Source: Diadema setosum (lineage: Eukaryota; Echinodermata; Echinoidea; Diadematoida; Diadematidae). From it: a stretch of 64,000 bases of DNA. The stretch covers positions 22,090,835 through 22,154,834 of the forward strand of contig NC_092693.1 in the NCBI RefSeq assembly GCF_964275005.1, given 5' to 3'. The notes under the pieces were generated by a model, which was not told where the DNA came from, ran no database searches, and saw only the letters and a list, made by a program, of their open reading frames with translations. Positions within the stretch are counted from its first letter, which is position 1. Each line of letters opens with the position of its first letter. The position numbers were made by a program, and so were the translations under genes. Positions 1 through 10,977 of the stretch are shown here, one piece after another.

Positions 1-351
1 CACTCGAAGGAGACCGCGGAGTTTCGAGCCAGCAAAACTAATGGGCCGAGAACTGACAGGAATAATGGTCGAGGGGGTAGACGAGCAGTAACCCAGGCTA
101 ATAGTCAATTTTGCGTGGAGACCAAACTGACGCCCGAAACGAAACAGTTCAAAATATCGAAACTGATCGGTAAAACACGCTTTGTGCGCAGGGGTCGTCG
201 AAGCTATAATACGCCACGACACAGACGGGTAAAAAAACAAAACAAAAGAAAACAAAACAAAACAAAAAGATGGAAAAACGTGGGACAGTATAATAAAAAT
301 CAAGATGGAAGCGTTCTGGCCTGTCAACACTTCATGTCATTAACTCCGTAA
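1..351 (+). CDS. Open basic frame, possible C-terminal part of LINE ORF1
   Basis: The frame is open from base 1 to a stop at 349-351 (116 codons) with no start at the left edge, so it may enter from outside. The product is hydrophilic and strongly basic: an Arg/Gly/Asn-rich stretch, then a Lys/Arg/Asn/Gln-rich run (codons 77-97). ORF1 proteins of LINEs bind RNA and often have basic regions, and this frame lies about 290 bases before the second frame on the same strand. No RRM, zinc knuckle or esterase motif is visible, so the assignment is by position and composition only. A chance open frame is the alternative. Confidence 0.3.
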   Translation, partial: HSKETAEFRASKTNGPRTDRNNGRGGRRAVTQANSQFCVETKLTPETKQFKISKLIGKTRFVRRGRRSYNTPRHRRVKKQNKRKQNKTKRWKNVGQYNKNQDGSVLACQHFMSLTP

Positions 352-630
352 GTGTGTTTGTGCGATCAGCACAATTAGGTGACATGTCTTCACCAAAAAT
401 GTTTCTGACTTCCGTTGGAAGGCGAAAGGCGTCGCTTATTTGAAATGATGACAACGCGTAAACGTACTTTTCAGGCACATAATTATAATAGATTGTATTT
501 TTCTTTTGCTGTCATATCGGCTATCAATCAACCGTAAAAAAAGACATGGTATTTAGGACCTAATAAGTCGTATGTGCCGTAGAGATGTTCAAGTGTAACT
601 GTATACGTGGAGAATAATGCAAATCCATTT

Positions 631-657
631 TTAACCCCTTTTAACAAAAGGGGTTAA
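631..657. other. Perfect 12-bp hairpin at the start of LINE ORF2
   Basis: The arms TTAACCCCTTTT (631-642) and AAAAGGGGTTAA (646-657) are exact reverse complements around a 3-base loop. The open second frame begins in the loop (first sense codon 645-647, in-frame stop just before it at 642-644). Such a structure could influence translation of the second frame. Confidence 0.75.
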
Positions 658-3470
658 AAATAGCCCATCTTAATGTACGTAGTATTCGTAACAAGTTTGA
701 CGAATTACGCATTTTCCTGAAAAACAATCCATATGATATATTCACGATGTCGGAGACATGGTTGAATGCAGATTATCCCTCTGCTTCCCTTGTTGTCGAC
801 GGATACCATCTGGAAAGATATGACCGTGTAGAAAGAACAGGAGGCGGAGTTGGTGTTTTCATAAGTACCGCCATCACATATAAAAGAAGGACAGATTTGG
901 AAAAAGATTCATTAGAACTAATGTGGTTGGAAATCAAAATACCAAACAGTAAGTCATATTTTGTGGGAATAGTATATCGCCCACCGAGCACGGATGTAAC
1001 ATTTTTTGAAAATCTTGAGGAAAATCTTGAAAATGTATGTAATTTCAGTGATAAGATCGTAGTGATTGGAGATATGAATTGTAATATGTTAACTGAAAAT
1101 AATTTTTCACGTAAAATTGTGCAAATATGCAATACTCTCCATATGTCACAGATTGTATCCAAGCCAACGAGGATAACTCGATATAGTGAAACATTGATAG
1201 ATTTGATTTTGGTATCTGAAACATTAGGTGATCTTTTTTCAGATGTATACTCCATGGCCATATCTGACCATTCTTTGATTTATGTGATATTGAAAGAGTG
1301 TACGCCTAAGTCAGTTCCGAAAATTTCATATATGAGGTCATTCCGTCTATACAAAGAGGAAGATTTCTTTACTGATATAGAAAATGAACAATGGCACCTT
1401 TTGGAGTTTGAAACGGATATTGAAAGTTTATGGGGAAAGTTTAAAGAAATGTTTTTGTCTATTTGTGACAAACATGCACCTTATATAAGTGTGAGACAAA
1501 AATTAAACCCGGCTCCTTGGATAAATGATGAGTATTTATTGATTGCGCGTCAACGTGATTATGTTAAATCAAAATTTAATAAGATTAGATCAGAAACATT
1601 ATGGAATGAATATAAAAAGTTACGTAATAAAGTTAATAATTTGAATAAGAAATTAAAGAGAGAATATTATAGTAATGTTTTTCAAAAATTTGGAAGGAAT
1701 GATTTTAAAGCCAAATGGAAAAAGGTGAAAGAGTTATTACCCCGTAAGAAAGAAAGTAACATACTGAAATTAGAAATTGATGGTGAAATGATAGAAGATA
1801 GATATGAAGTAAGCAATGTTTTTAACTCATATTTTAATTGTATTTGTGATAAACTGCGGGAAAAAGATAAGGTTGTGATGAATGATAGAATTGTGGTTCC
1901 GCTGGACGTAACGAAACAGGTGTTTGAATTTAAAGAAATTGCTGAACATTTTGTACAAAGGGAACTTGAATCACTTGAGCAAAATAAAAGCTATGGTATT
2001 GATGGAATGCACCCCAGACTGCTCAAAGCAGCCGCTAAAGTGATTGCTAAACCTTTAGCTTTTATGTTTAACTACTCTTTGCAAATCGGAAAATTACCAG
2101 CTGATTTTAAAATAGCTAAGATTATCCCTGTACATAAAAACGGTACAAAAACAGATCCTGTCAATTATCGGCCCATTTCGGTCTTGTCTACTGTAAGCAA
2201 GGTATTTGAAAAAGGAATCCACAGCCAGCTTTATAATCATTTGAAAGAACACAATTTACTAGCACAAAGTCAGTCAGGTTTTCGACCACTGCACTCTACG
2301 CACACAAGTCTTCTTGATGTTACCGAGTATTTACTGGCGAATATGAGTTCAGGTTACATGACAGGTGCCATATTTCTAGACCTTCGCAAGGCATTCGATG
2401 TTATTCCACATGATAAACTTTTGGAGAAACTTAAACGATTTGGCATAACCGGAAAAGAGTATTTGTGGTTTCACTCATATATAACAGAAAGAAAACAGTG
2501 TGTTTCAATAGACGGCAAAATTAGTGATCTCCTGACAATGAAGTCAGGTGTACCACAGGGATCTACCTTAGGACCTTTGTTGTTCACAATGTTCATCAAT
2601 GATCTTTGTCATGTCCAATTTTCTTCATCCACCAAACTATCACTGTATGCTGATGACACGGTTATGTTCAACAGGGGAAAGTCATTACAAGAAATAGAAT
2701 CTTCGTTACAAAGCCAATTTAATCACATTGTTAACTGGCTGTATGCTAATGATATGTTTATTAATGTTGGTAAAACAAAGGTTATGCTGTTTGGGGCGAG
2801 AAATAAAGTAAGAAATAAACAACTTAATATCATTTGTGAAAATGAGAGTTTGGAAAGAGTGGTAACGATGAAGTATTTAGGTGTAATTTTAGACCCTTAT
2901 TTAAGTTGGTCTAGTCACGTGGATAACATTGTAAAAAAAGTATCTAAAACATATGCATGTCTTCTGAAAATCAAGCCCTATGTTAACCAGAAAATATTAA
3001 TTGATTTGTATTTTTCTTTAGTTGTTCCTTATCTGGATTATTGCTGTACGGTCTGGGGCAACAAGACTAAAACATGTACGCAACGATTGCAGAGATGCCA
3101 GAATAAGTTTGCTCGGCTGGCCTTAAATGCCGACAAATTTTCCTCTTCTTCTCCTCTGTTGAAAACGCTTCGGTGGCAATCAATCGAACAAAGACTTAAA
3201 TACCAACAATGTATAATGGTTTACAAGATCTTAAATGACAGAGTGCCGGCTTATCTAAAACCACTCATTGCCATTAGACCAGTGTACTACCTCACAAGAT
3301 ACGCAGTCAACAGCCCCCTCTTTGTGCCTACACCACGGACAGAATACATGCGAACATCTTTTTCTTACCAGGGAAGTGCAATATTCAACACCTTACCAGT
3401 ATTCTTACAAACTTGCCCCTCTTTTGAAAGATTTAGAAAATTATGCCGTCAATTGAGTTACACGTTTTAA
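645..3470 (+). CDS. LINE ORF2: endonuclease plus reverse transcriptase
   Basis: This frame encodes the enzyme that nicks target DNA and copies the element RNA (target-primed reverse transcription). The frame is open from 645; the first ATG is at 747, giving 907 aa. The endonuclease fold starts before that ATG: a LKIAHLNVRSIRNK block lies upstream, so either initiation is non-AUG or the N-terminus is reached another way. Endonuclease motifs seen: SETWL, GGGVGVFI, YRPPS, GDMNCN and SDHSLIY. Reverse-transcriptase motifs in order: PVNYRPISVLS, QSGFRP, FLDLRKAFD, GVPQGSTLGPLLF, the catalytic LYADD box and MKYLGVILD. The C-terminal region ends with a FNTLP block typical of L2/CR1-like elements. No stop or frameshift interrupts it. 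No RNase H domain is apparent. Confidence 0.95.
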   Translation, partial: QKGLKIAHLNVRSIRNKFDELRIFLKNNPYDIFTMSETWLNADYPSASLVVDGYHLERYDRVERTGGGVGVFISTAITYKRRTDLEKDSLELMWLEIKIPNSKSYFVGIVYRPPSTDVTFFENLEENLENVCNFSDKIVVIGDMNCNMLTENNFSRKIVQICNTLHMSQIVSKPTRITRYSETLIDLILVSETLGDLFSDVYSMAISDHSLIYVILKECTPKSVPKISYMRSFRLYKEEDFFTDIENEQWHLLEFETDIESLWGKFKEMFLSICDKHAPYISVRQKLNPAPWINDEYLLIARQRDYVKSKFNKIRSETLWNEYKKLRNKVNNLNKKLKREYYSNVFQKFGRNDFKAKWKKVKELLPRKKESNILKLEIDGEMIEDRYEVSNVFNSYFNCICDKLREKDKVVMNDRIVVPLDVTKQVFEFKEIAEHFVQRELESLEQNKSYGIDGMHPRLLKAAAKVIAKPLAFMFNYSLQIGKLPADFKIAKIIPVHKNGTKTDPVNYRPISVLSTVSKVFEKGIHSQLYNHLKEHNLLAQSQSGFRPLHSTHTSLLDVTEYLLANMSSGYMTGAIFLDLRKAFDVIPHDKLLEKLKRFGITGKEYLWFHSYITERKQCVSIDGKISDLLTMKSGVPQGSTLGPLLFTMFINDLCHVQFSSSTKLSLYADDTVMFNRGKSLQEIESSLQSQFNHIVNWLYANDMFINVGKTKVMLFGARNKVRNKQLNIICENESLERVVTMKYLGVILDPYLSWSSHVDNIVKKVSKTYACLLKIKPYVNQKILIDLYFSLVVPYLDYCCTVWGNKTKTCTQRLQRCQNKFARLALNADKFSSSSPLLKTLRWQSIEQRLKYQQCIMVYKILNDRVPAYLKPLIAIRPVYYLTRYAVNSPLFVPTPRTEYMRTSFSYQGSAIFNTLPVFLQTCPSFERFRKLCRQLSYTF

Positions 3471-4026
3471 ATAAATATTGATTATGGTATAATGATTATT
3501 TATTGAATGTTTTAACAATTTTGCATTTTTTTTTACTGTTTGTATTGGGTTTTTTTTATGATTTCTTCTTTGGTTCCATTAACCCCTATTATGGTATTTT
3601 AAACTCAGTTGTATATTTTTGGTGTGTCATTACAGTAATTTCTATTACACAGGTTTTTTTTTTTTTTTTTTATAATACATTTTGTTTATGCCGAATTCAG
3701 AATATATTTTAAGTCAGTCTCCATGGTCTAAAGTATCTTTTAAAGTTTGTATTGTTTTGTGTATATGTGTTATACTTGTATATGTTTTTTTTTTTTTTTA
3801 TGAAGTCTATTGTAATCCAATGTTTTTATCATGTATATGTACACAGGGCTCCCCTGGAAAGCAGTTGTGAAACTGAGGGGACTACCCTGTTTAAATATGA
3901 CGGAATAAATAAATAAATAAATAAATCCTAAACACTCGGGGCAACAGTGGTGGACAGATACAGCAGTAAAGTGGACTTTTCAGGGTGCGAGCATTCTCTG
4001 TATAGTTGTCTTGTTGTTGTTGCTGT

Positions 4027-4375
4027 CAGGGGCGGATCTAGCTTTTTATAAAGGAGGGGGTTGGGGCGGTATGCGAGAGAGCGTAGCGACCGAGCCCGAG
4101 CGAGCGGAGCGAGCGAGGGGGGGGGGGGAGGGTGGTGTCCCCCCTCCCTTTTTTTTTTGAAAATCTGTGTGTGAAAATGGCGTTTTCTTGCATCAAAAAC
4201 ACCACTATTTTTGGTATAGAGGTCATTGCCATAAATAGAAAAAAAAAATACAATTACAAGTTAAAAAAAAAAATAAGATTAAAGAAAAAATGGTCCCCGG
4301 ATTTTTTTTTTTTTTTTTTTTTGGGGGGGGGGTTGCAACCCCCCCCCCCCCACCCCCCCTCTAGATCCGCTTCTG
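4027..4375. mobile_element. hAT-type MITE, about 350 bp
   Basis: The ends are inverted: CAGGGGCGGATCTAG at the left and CTAGATCCGCTTCTG at the right. The flanking 8-mers match at 6 of 8 positions and sit in a TTG-rich repeat, so the duplication is probably eroded. Inside are GAGCGGAGCGAGCG-type repeats, a G/C-run pair and a T21/G10 junction. No coding capacity for a transposase; frames across it are low-complexity artefacts. Confidence 0.75.
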
Positions 4376-4525
4376 GCTGTTGTTGTTGTTCTTCTTCTTC
4401 TTACGGTTCTTGTTCTTGCTCTTTTTCTTATTCTTGTTGTTGTTCTTCTTCTTCTTCTTACGGTTCTTGTTCTAGTTCTTATATTCTTTTTCTTATTGTT
4501 GTTGCTGTTCCTCTTCTACTTCCCG
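4376..4525. repeat. TTG/TTC-rich imperfect tandem repeat
   Basis: About two and a half imperfect copies of a TTG-TTC-rich unit of roughly 60 bp, each with a TTACGGTTCTTG segment. It abuts the MITE on its right. Reading frames through it are poly-Ser/Cys and not credible. Confidence 0.7.
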
Positions 4526-5558
4526 AGTCCTTTATCTATACTTACCCGTGTATATGGGTGTGTCATTCATCTGCCCAGCTTCGCGGAAATTGCGAGGGTT
4601 TGCCGGGGAAACGGCCCCTTGCTTACTCGTTGATAATAATAAAAAACAATGATGTGTGATTAAAAAGACAACATTTTGCAACATTTTTCTTCAATGACAT
4701 GCACCCGATAGATTTGACTATAGGGTAAATGGAAGACGCTTTACCAAAGAATCTACTAAAAACTGAGGGGAGTATTTGGGGGGGGGGGAGTACAACATTC
4801 AGTCTTCAAAAGTTGTACACGGTCTTCTGACGTCAGACGTTATCTTCTGATGTATCGTGAAAAACTGAACTCCTTGAAAAAGGAAAATAAGGGAGCAAAA
4901 ATGCTCTGTGATGAAGATTGTACCACCGACTGAGGGAGGAGAAAGGGTTTGTGTGTTTGAGAAGAGAGAGGGTTATAGGCCTGGACTCTTGACAGTTCTT
5001 TAAGCGTTTTCCCCTGGTTGTGACCTCAAAATATTAGTGATTACAACTGTCACAGTGCTAGTGACTGGAGTCCTCGCTTTGACGAAAGAAAATGATGGCC
5101 TTGGCTTGTCCTTGTTATTACAGTATTCACCGCAAAGGTGCATGTTAGCGGTCATGGAAAGTCCATCGGAACCGTCTGCTATTTCGCTTCCACCACACAC
5201 TTGTCCGAGCTCGGAGATGGTAATGCGATATGAACTGCGTTCAACGGCTGGAACGATGAATAGGGCCTACTACTGACTTGGTTTGCGGTCAGTGGTCTTC
5301 ATCCCACCCTGGTATTCCAACAATCACAACCAGTTTTCCTATTTTGTTGTGCCACCAAAATTTCAGTCGTGTACATGGGCCATTGGTATTAAAAGAGCGA
5401 GTGGCAGAGTTTCAGATCAAAATCACATTTTAAATGTGAAATATAAAGCATGTAGCCTATGCATTATTTTCATGCAGTAGTGATCTGGGGAAAATAAAGT
5501 GGAGAAGACCGGATGTGGTGTCGTTGTGCACTGAAATTATCGACACGAAAGAATTTTC
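4526..5558. other. Non-coding stretch with one doubtful coding-like patch
   Basis: No gene can be supported. Between about 5000 and 5276 both strands stay open for 66-79 codons with mixed composition, which could be the relic of a coding fragment, but no domain is recognisable. The rest looks like ordinary intergenic DNA. Confidence 0.4.
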
Positions 5559-5624
5559 GTACTTCTGATTGGGTCGTTCTACCGCAAAGCGGTACTTCTG
5601 ATTGGGTCGTTCTACCGCAAAGTG
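5559..5624. repeat. 33-bp tandem duplication
   Basis: Two adjacent 33-bp units beginning GTACTTCTGATTGGG differ by one base (GCG versus GTG at the end). This is a recent local duplication. Confidence 0.9.
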
Positions 5625-6360
5625 GTGACCTTTTCAAGGGGGATTCGAAAAAAGAAGTGGCTTAATATGGCTCACAGTTCAACTTTGCAACATGTTCAAG
5701 TAAGTTTTATTGTGAGTGAAGAATCCATTCAGACTCACAGAACAAAAGAAGCTTCATTAAAAAAAGCTTTAAAAAAAGAACAAAAAAAGTTATGGGACAT
5801 TCACATTCCACATCTTTTATGAAACAGCAAAAGAAGTTTATGTTTATTGGATCAAACCAATACCGCACGTACTGGAGAAGGTGAAGATCTCACCCTCATC
5901 CCATCCTTCCGTATTGCCAGCTGATTGCAGCTTTTCATTCTTCTTCGACATTCTAATCGGGCAGTATTTATATCCTTCGCATTACTGACTGCAGTCTTGC
6001 AACCCGGACTTGCAACAACCAAGGAGGTGACCTGCAACATCCATCAGGTGCCTCTAGGTGCACAAGGGGTTGCAAGGGGTTTATAGATTATGAACTATAA
6101 CTATGATTTGTATGATATTGTCGTGTATAGGATGATTATATGATATTCAAAAATAATGATATCGCCTTTTCTAATTATTGCGTGTGATCGAAACCAATAC
6201 CTGCACTGTCCACACGCGTGTGAAACTTTCAAGTTTCATAACCTCTTGAAATCATGTCCGGGTTTTGATGAAACTGCTATTATTCTGCTCATTTGACTTG
6301 GCCCAGTTATTGAGGTCAACGTGAAACATTTCAAGCATTTGAAAATAAACCAAAAGTGAC
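5625..6360. other. No gene seen
   Basis: AT-rich sequence with A-runs near 5760-5790. No motif or frame worth annotating. Confidence 0.5.
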
Positions 6361-6513
6361 TGTTCATTCAAGTAATGACCTGACGAGCAACTGGTGATCA
6401 ATTCTTATGCTGAATTATGAAAATTATGATAAGTATAGCACATCAGAACTGATCACCAGTCGCACGTAAGTTGTTCATAACTTTACGAACAGCTTTATGA
6501 AACGGGGCCCAGG
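6361..6513. repeat. Inverted-repeat fragment, probable MITE remnant
   Basis: AACTGGTGATCAATTCT (about 6391) is the imperfect inverse of AGAACTGATCACCAGTCGC (about 6445). The right end reads TTTATGAAACGGGGCCC. The left terminus is not clear, so this is recorded as a partial element. Confidence 0.45.
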
Positions 6514-6862
6514 TCTCTTATTTCTCTGAATATGCCGATACTCTGAGCTGAAATTGACACAACACGAGTATAATTATGCTTGTCCTTCGGAGAATAATTT
6601 TGGAAAGAGGGCTAGCAAAAGACGGCTGGCATCTGGGGCTTGACCTTCTTACCTCGTAGTTCGTATGTTTGCACATGAGAAAGTAATGAACGCGTGAAAT
6701 CTCCAACTATAATGTGTACGGAGGAGGCTGTCAGTGCTGTAAGGTTCACATTCATGCAACTCTCAATTGCAATTAACCCACCGTCGTCACCCATAAATAA
6801 TTATGCATGGTATACAATACATACAAACAGGCATATACATATATTTCCATGTTTGTTTGTAA

Positions 6863-6904
<42 letters not shown>

Positions 6905-8806
6905 CCATGACAACCATTGACTCTTGAACATGACCATCGTTCGATTTTGATTCGATTTTAAAGAAGAATAAGTCCCTACAATGTTATCATTTATATAGAT
7001 GCAACATAAATGATTCTACATGCTTACTTTGTTTAATAACAGGCAAAAGCGACTGCCAGTATTGTAAAATTACTCTTTCATATCCATGTTTTGTTTTCAT
7101 GACTTCATCTAATTGCAAGAAAATTGCGTCAGAGCAAGATGCTTTGATCTCTGATAGTGTCTACGTTATACCTATAAGCGCTTATTCGCAATGTTGGATT
7201 GTAGATTGTGAATGTTTAATCACACATTTCATTTGTTTTGAGTCAGATATTGCCTAGAAAACAACACAGCACAATCTGAAAGGACCCATCAGCACAAAAA
7301 TAAGATTCAACGCAATACAATATAATATTAACACACGGGATAAGACATTTAAAAAAATCTATTATCTAGAAAACACTTCCTTATGTGCATAGTGAGACTT
7401 TGGTTTATTATTTCATTGAAGATGCATATGTAAGTCTCACGCGCCCCACCTATATTCGGCATTGACCGCTCGCGTTTTCTAAAGGATACTATCTATTTTC
7501 GTTGGTGGAAGTAATTTCTTACGACTGTTTAAGCCGACACTAATATTTACATAGCTATGCTTTCATAACTGGTCCCGCTAAAAACATTCCCTCAGGGGTA
7601 ATAAGGAAAGACGGCCAAAACATAACGAAGGCAAGATAGAACAAAAAAAAAAGAGGAGATTCCCGGGAAATTGAATTTAACAGCGACATATCCCTGATAG
7701 TGCCAATCATCCGGTGAGTCTTCCAAGCAATATATGATTATTAGCTCTGTGTTTGTCTTGCTGCTATATGTGTTGATTGTTTTTCTTTTATTCCTTTCTC
7801 TTTCTTAGTAACCATTAGAATATGACCATCGGTAGTGGATGAAATTGCAAGGCAGTCTTTTTCCATGAGCGTTCTTCTTTACTGATTATTCTATTGTTTG
7901 GTACTTTTCTCTGACAACATTTAAAGTGATTTGTACGAGTATGTTCTATTTTCCTCTTAATTGTCACTCTGGATATGCATTGCTTTCCTGCCTGATGGCT
8001 ATATTTCATGTTCTATTTTCCATTTTCCTCCCCTTTTCCTTATGTCCCATGTCTTTCTTGGTATTCTTATAATCATGTATTAGTCCATGTTCACCTCCTC
8101 CTCAATATCAATTTGCATCAAATTCTGTATTAGTCTCAGTCTTTGTCCTTGATGGTCCTGTCCCTACTTTTGTTGCTGTGTCTGCAGCTCTCATAATTCC
8201 GTATGCATCGTGTTACTGCATTTTACAATCATTTATTTATGAGGGCGCAAAAAGTTTCTTACCTCTAGAGCTATGCCCCAACACGATTTGTAAAGTCATC
8301 GTAGTGTTATTTGTACTTATGTAGACTTGTTTGCTGAAACCTTAAATTCGTTAATCCCTCTTGCAAACAGAACAATGATTGTTGTAATAGGCTGGTATCT
8401 TGCAGAAGTAAGTAATTCAGACCTTTCCTTAGAATGATAAAAACTGAAATTTCTTTGTTACGGCTCAAGGTGGAATTAATATTATCACTTTGCAATTAAT
8501 AAAACGGACTCCGAAAAAATCCAGTCATTATTTTCGGTACAAAAAGGAAGCGTATTCTCGAGTAACATGGGGTTAGCTTTCATTTCTTAAGAAAAAAAAA
8601 GAAAAAGAAAAACCCTGAGGTGTTTTACTATAAAATTCCATTCACGGTGTTGAGAGGCATTTTTCTTCAGAGTGCAAAATTTCATGAAGTTTACAAAAGG
8701 AATAAACAACCTTTGAAATAACAAATATACGAAACCGGTATGTTGAAGAACGGTTGTGATATTTTGGAGATCATTCTACCAATCAAAGCAAAATGCCTTT
8801 ATACGT
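6514..8806. repeat. Non-coding, with (TG)n at 6862-6901
   Basis: No gene seen. A (TG)n microsatellite of about 20 units lies at 6862-6901, directly followed by unique sequence. The remainder is AT-rich, with short frames only. Confidence 0.6.
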
Positions 8807-8862
8807 CTGTCTGTCTGTTTGTTTGTTTGTTTGTTTGTTTGTTTGTTTGTTTGTTTGTTTGT
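8807..8862. repeat. (GTTT)n microsatellite
   Basis: About a dozen consecutive GTTT units follow a short GTCT run. Confidence 0.95.
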
Positions 8863-10136
8863 TTTCAGAATTTAAACCATATCCATAACTTTCATTTGCC
8901 TTGCTGCAAATAAAATGCATGACAGATCCCATAACAAAATGTGAATAGGAAAAAAAAATGTTTGCAGATGGTGAGAAGATATGACATTCACTGATTCTGT
9001 TTGTCTTTTCTTAAGGCTACAAACATCAACTTCAAATTTCTTGACTCTCATACAACTCTGATTTTAACTCAGAATTCTCTGAAAAGGATGTTTGTGTGGT
9101 ATCGTCAAAATACTGTACCACTTCCGCTTTGTGATATCCCATCAGAGTTACTCATCCCAAAACAAGAGCATGTAAACTTGCAAAGACAGCACGGGATTAC
9201 TGCGAGGATCATGTTTTACCTATTCAAAAACAAACATAAAAAATAATATTCTATATAGCCTGTCTTAGTCTCTGCAGGCAGTTTTAGTCTATTATTCTTT
9301 AAAGAAAGTTCTCTTGACTATTTGTCCCAAAGAAGTTACATTCGAACAATGAAACAACAAACATTCCATGAGATGCATACATGTCTGATTGATAACATGA
9401 AACTGTAATCATCAAATTTTACAAGTAAACTGTTTTTGATAAAGTGCGTACCTAAATTTCGTTTAAATTGTCCTCCCCCCCCCCACACACACACACACAC
9501 CATGGAGGGTTGTCAAGCAAACTAATTGACAGTTATATTGATAATCACTCTGCACAATTTACTAAATAGATATGTCATCAGCATCATCACAATCATCCAT
9601 TTAACATTATAGCCATTATCAATCTCTCAATCAGTACACTTATCATTAGCCTTTGTTTATTCATCTTTTCGTTTATCATTCGAGAATAAATTCACTATCC
9701 TTTAAGTCATATATACAGCAGTCTTTGCATTCATTCAGTCTAAAAAGTTAACATGCCGGACCAACAGGAAGAGTGTATGCTCCTTATTTAGGTTACACCA
9801 TTACACCTTGAAAGCGCGGCAAGAAACACCGATTGGTGGCACACTTGAGATTGTCAATAATTTTGGGTCATTTGTGATACGTGATGTGGGTGGGTTCGGC
9901 AAACACTAAGTCTTTACGGATTTGCAATTTCATTCCCTATCGGAGGTGCTATACACATAACTCCATGGCTACACCAAGGAGCTACTATAGCCATAATGGA
10001 GCTACAATCAGCTGACAGTGGTTATAACAGTTTGAAATCTGCAACACGAAAGGAGCATATACACACCAGATGCTGCAAACAATGTTCCTGCACAGAACAA
10101 CAAAAATAAATCAAAACAAACAAACACAAAAGCTGT
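8863..10136. other. No gene seen
   Basis: AT-rich sequence. A short C-run and (CA)n lie at 9474-9500. No supported coding or RNA feature. Confidence 0.5.
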
Positions 10137-10357
10137 TAGTACACCAGATAGGACCCTCTAGGACCCCGTAGACAATTATCATACCCCTTACCCCGACCCT
10201 AATCCTTATCATGAGCCTAATCCTAATCCTAACCCATATTCTAACCCCTAACCTAACCCTAAATTTTACTCTAACACTATCACTTACTCTAACTCATACT
10301 TATACTTGAGGTAAAATTGTCGGGGGGGGGGGGTAATTGTCCTGATAGGGTTGAAAC
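10137..10357. repeat. CCTAA-rich repeat with inverted ends
   Basis: Degenerate CCTAA/CCCTAA units fill about 10195-10300. The block is bounded by AGACAATTA on the left and TAATTGTCC (after a G13 run) on the right, which are imperfect inverses. It looks like a small mobile element with an internal telomere-like array rather than a true interstitial telomere. Confidence 0.45.
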
Positions 10358-10595
10358 CACCGATCTTGGTTAAACCAGCTGTATATCTGACGTTGGTGGC
10401 GCGAGACAATCTTGCTTGCTGCATGTCTGGTATTCATGTCACTCCGTCAGGACGCGCGTATGTCGAAAAGGCAGTGGTGTCAGACGACCGTGAGACGCGG
10501 TGGGAGAAGAGTCACTTTGATCGAGCTGGTGGTTGGAAGCATGGAGATAGCGGTGTGAACAATTAGTGTTAAGCGCTGATCTCATTTTCTTTCTC

Positions 10596-10607
10596 TATAT
10601 ATAAATA
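10596..10607 (+). promoter_or_regulatory. Candidate TATA box for the GPCR gene
   Basis: TATATATAAATA lies about 380 bp before the receptor ATG, just after a patch of higher GC (10350-10560). If used, transcription would begin near 10630. Several upstream ATGs lie between, so an unseen 5' UTR intron or another start is possible. Confidence 0.3.
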
Positions 10608-10977
10608 CATCGGAACAGTGGTCTCATGGAATGATTTAGTGTGAAGACATGGTCAGCTACATGTCATTCGCAGTTTTTCTCTGGCGCTTTTGGTTTGCTA
10701 CGCCTAGAAAAGTCTGAGTTGAAAATGCTCTGATGAAGCGTGATTTTCTATATTTTTCTCATTCCATCATCGTCTTCATGTGTTGCAAAGTTAAGATTTC
10801 AAAGAAAAAAATTCAATCAATAATAACGATTTCTTAATCAATGGCGTGCAGCTATGTGACATCGACGACGGCAGACGACAATTTGATTGATGTTGAACAC
10901 AGCGTAATAGGGAAACCTCAATATCTATTTTTGTAACTTATTTTGATACATTCTGAAGTCATCGCGACTCGTCCGCA

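Larger units (their letters stand above)
1..3926 (+). mobile_element. LINE retrotransposon, L2/CR1 (Jockey) group
   Basis: A non-LTR retrotransposon on the plus strand, open at the left edge. It holds one long frame with an apurinic-type endonuclease followed by reverse transcriptase, then a T-rich 3' UTR (3471-3896) and an (AAAT)n tail ending about 3926. A 3' tail of short tandem repeats is usual for L2/CR1-like elements. The stretch 1-641 is assigned to the element only by position: it has an open basic frame (1-351) that could be the end of ORF1. I could not find a target-site duplication because the 5' end is outside the window or unclear. The intact second frame suggests a young insertion. 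The clade call rests on motif style, not on a tree. Confidence 0.85.

Noticed and set aside
773-1261. 162-codon minus-strand frame
   Set aside because: Shadow of the LINE endonuclease region on the plus strand; no domain of its own.
4132-4659. 175-codon Ser/Cys-rich frame
   Set aside because: Runs through a MITE with homopolymers and then a TTC/TTG simple repeat; composition artefact.
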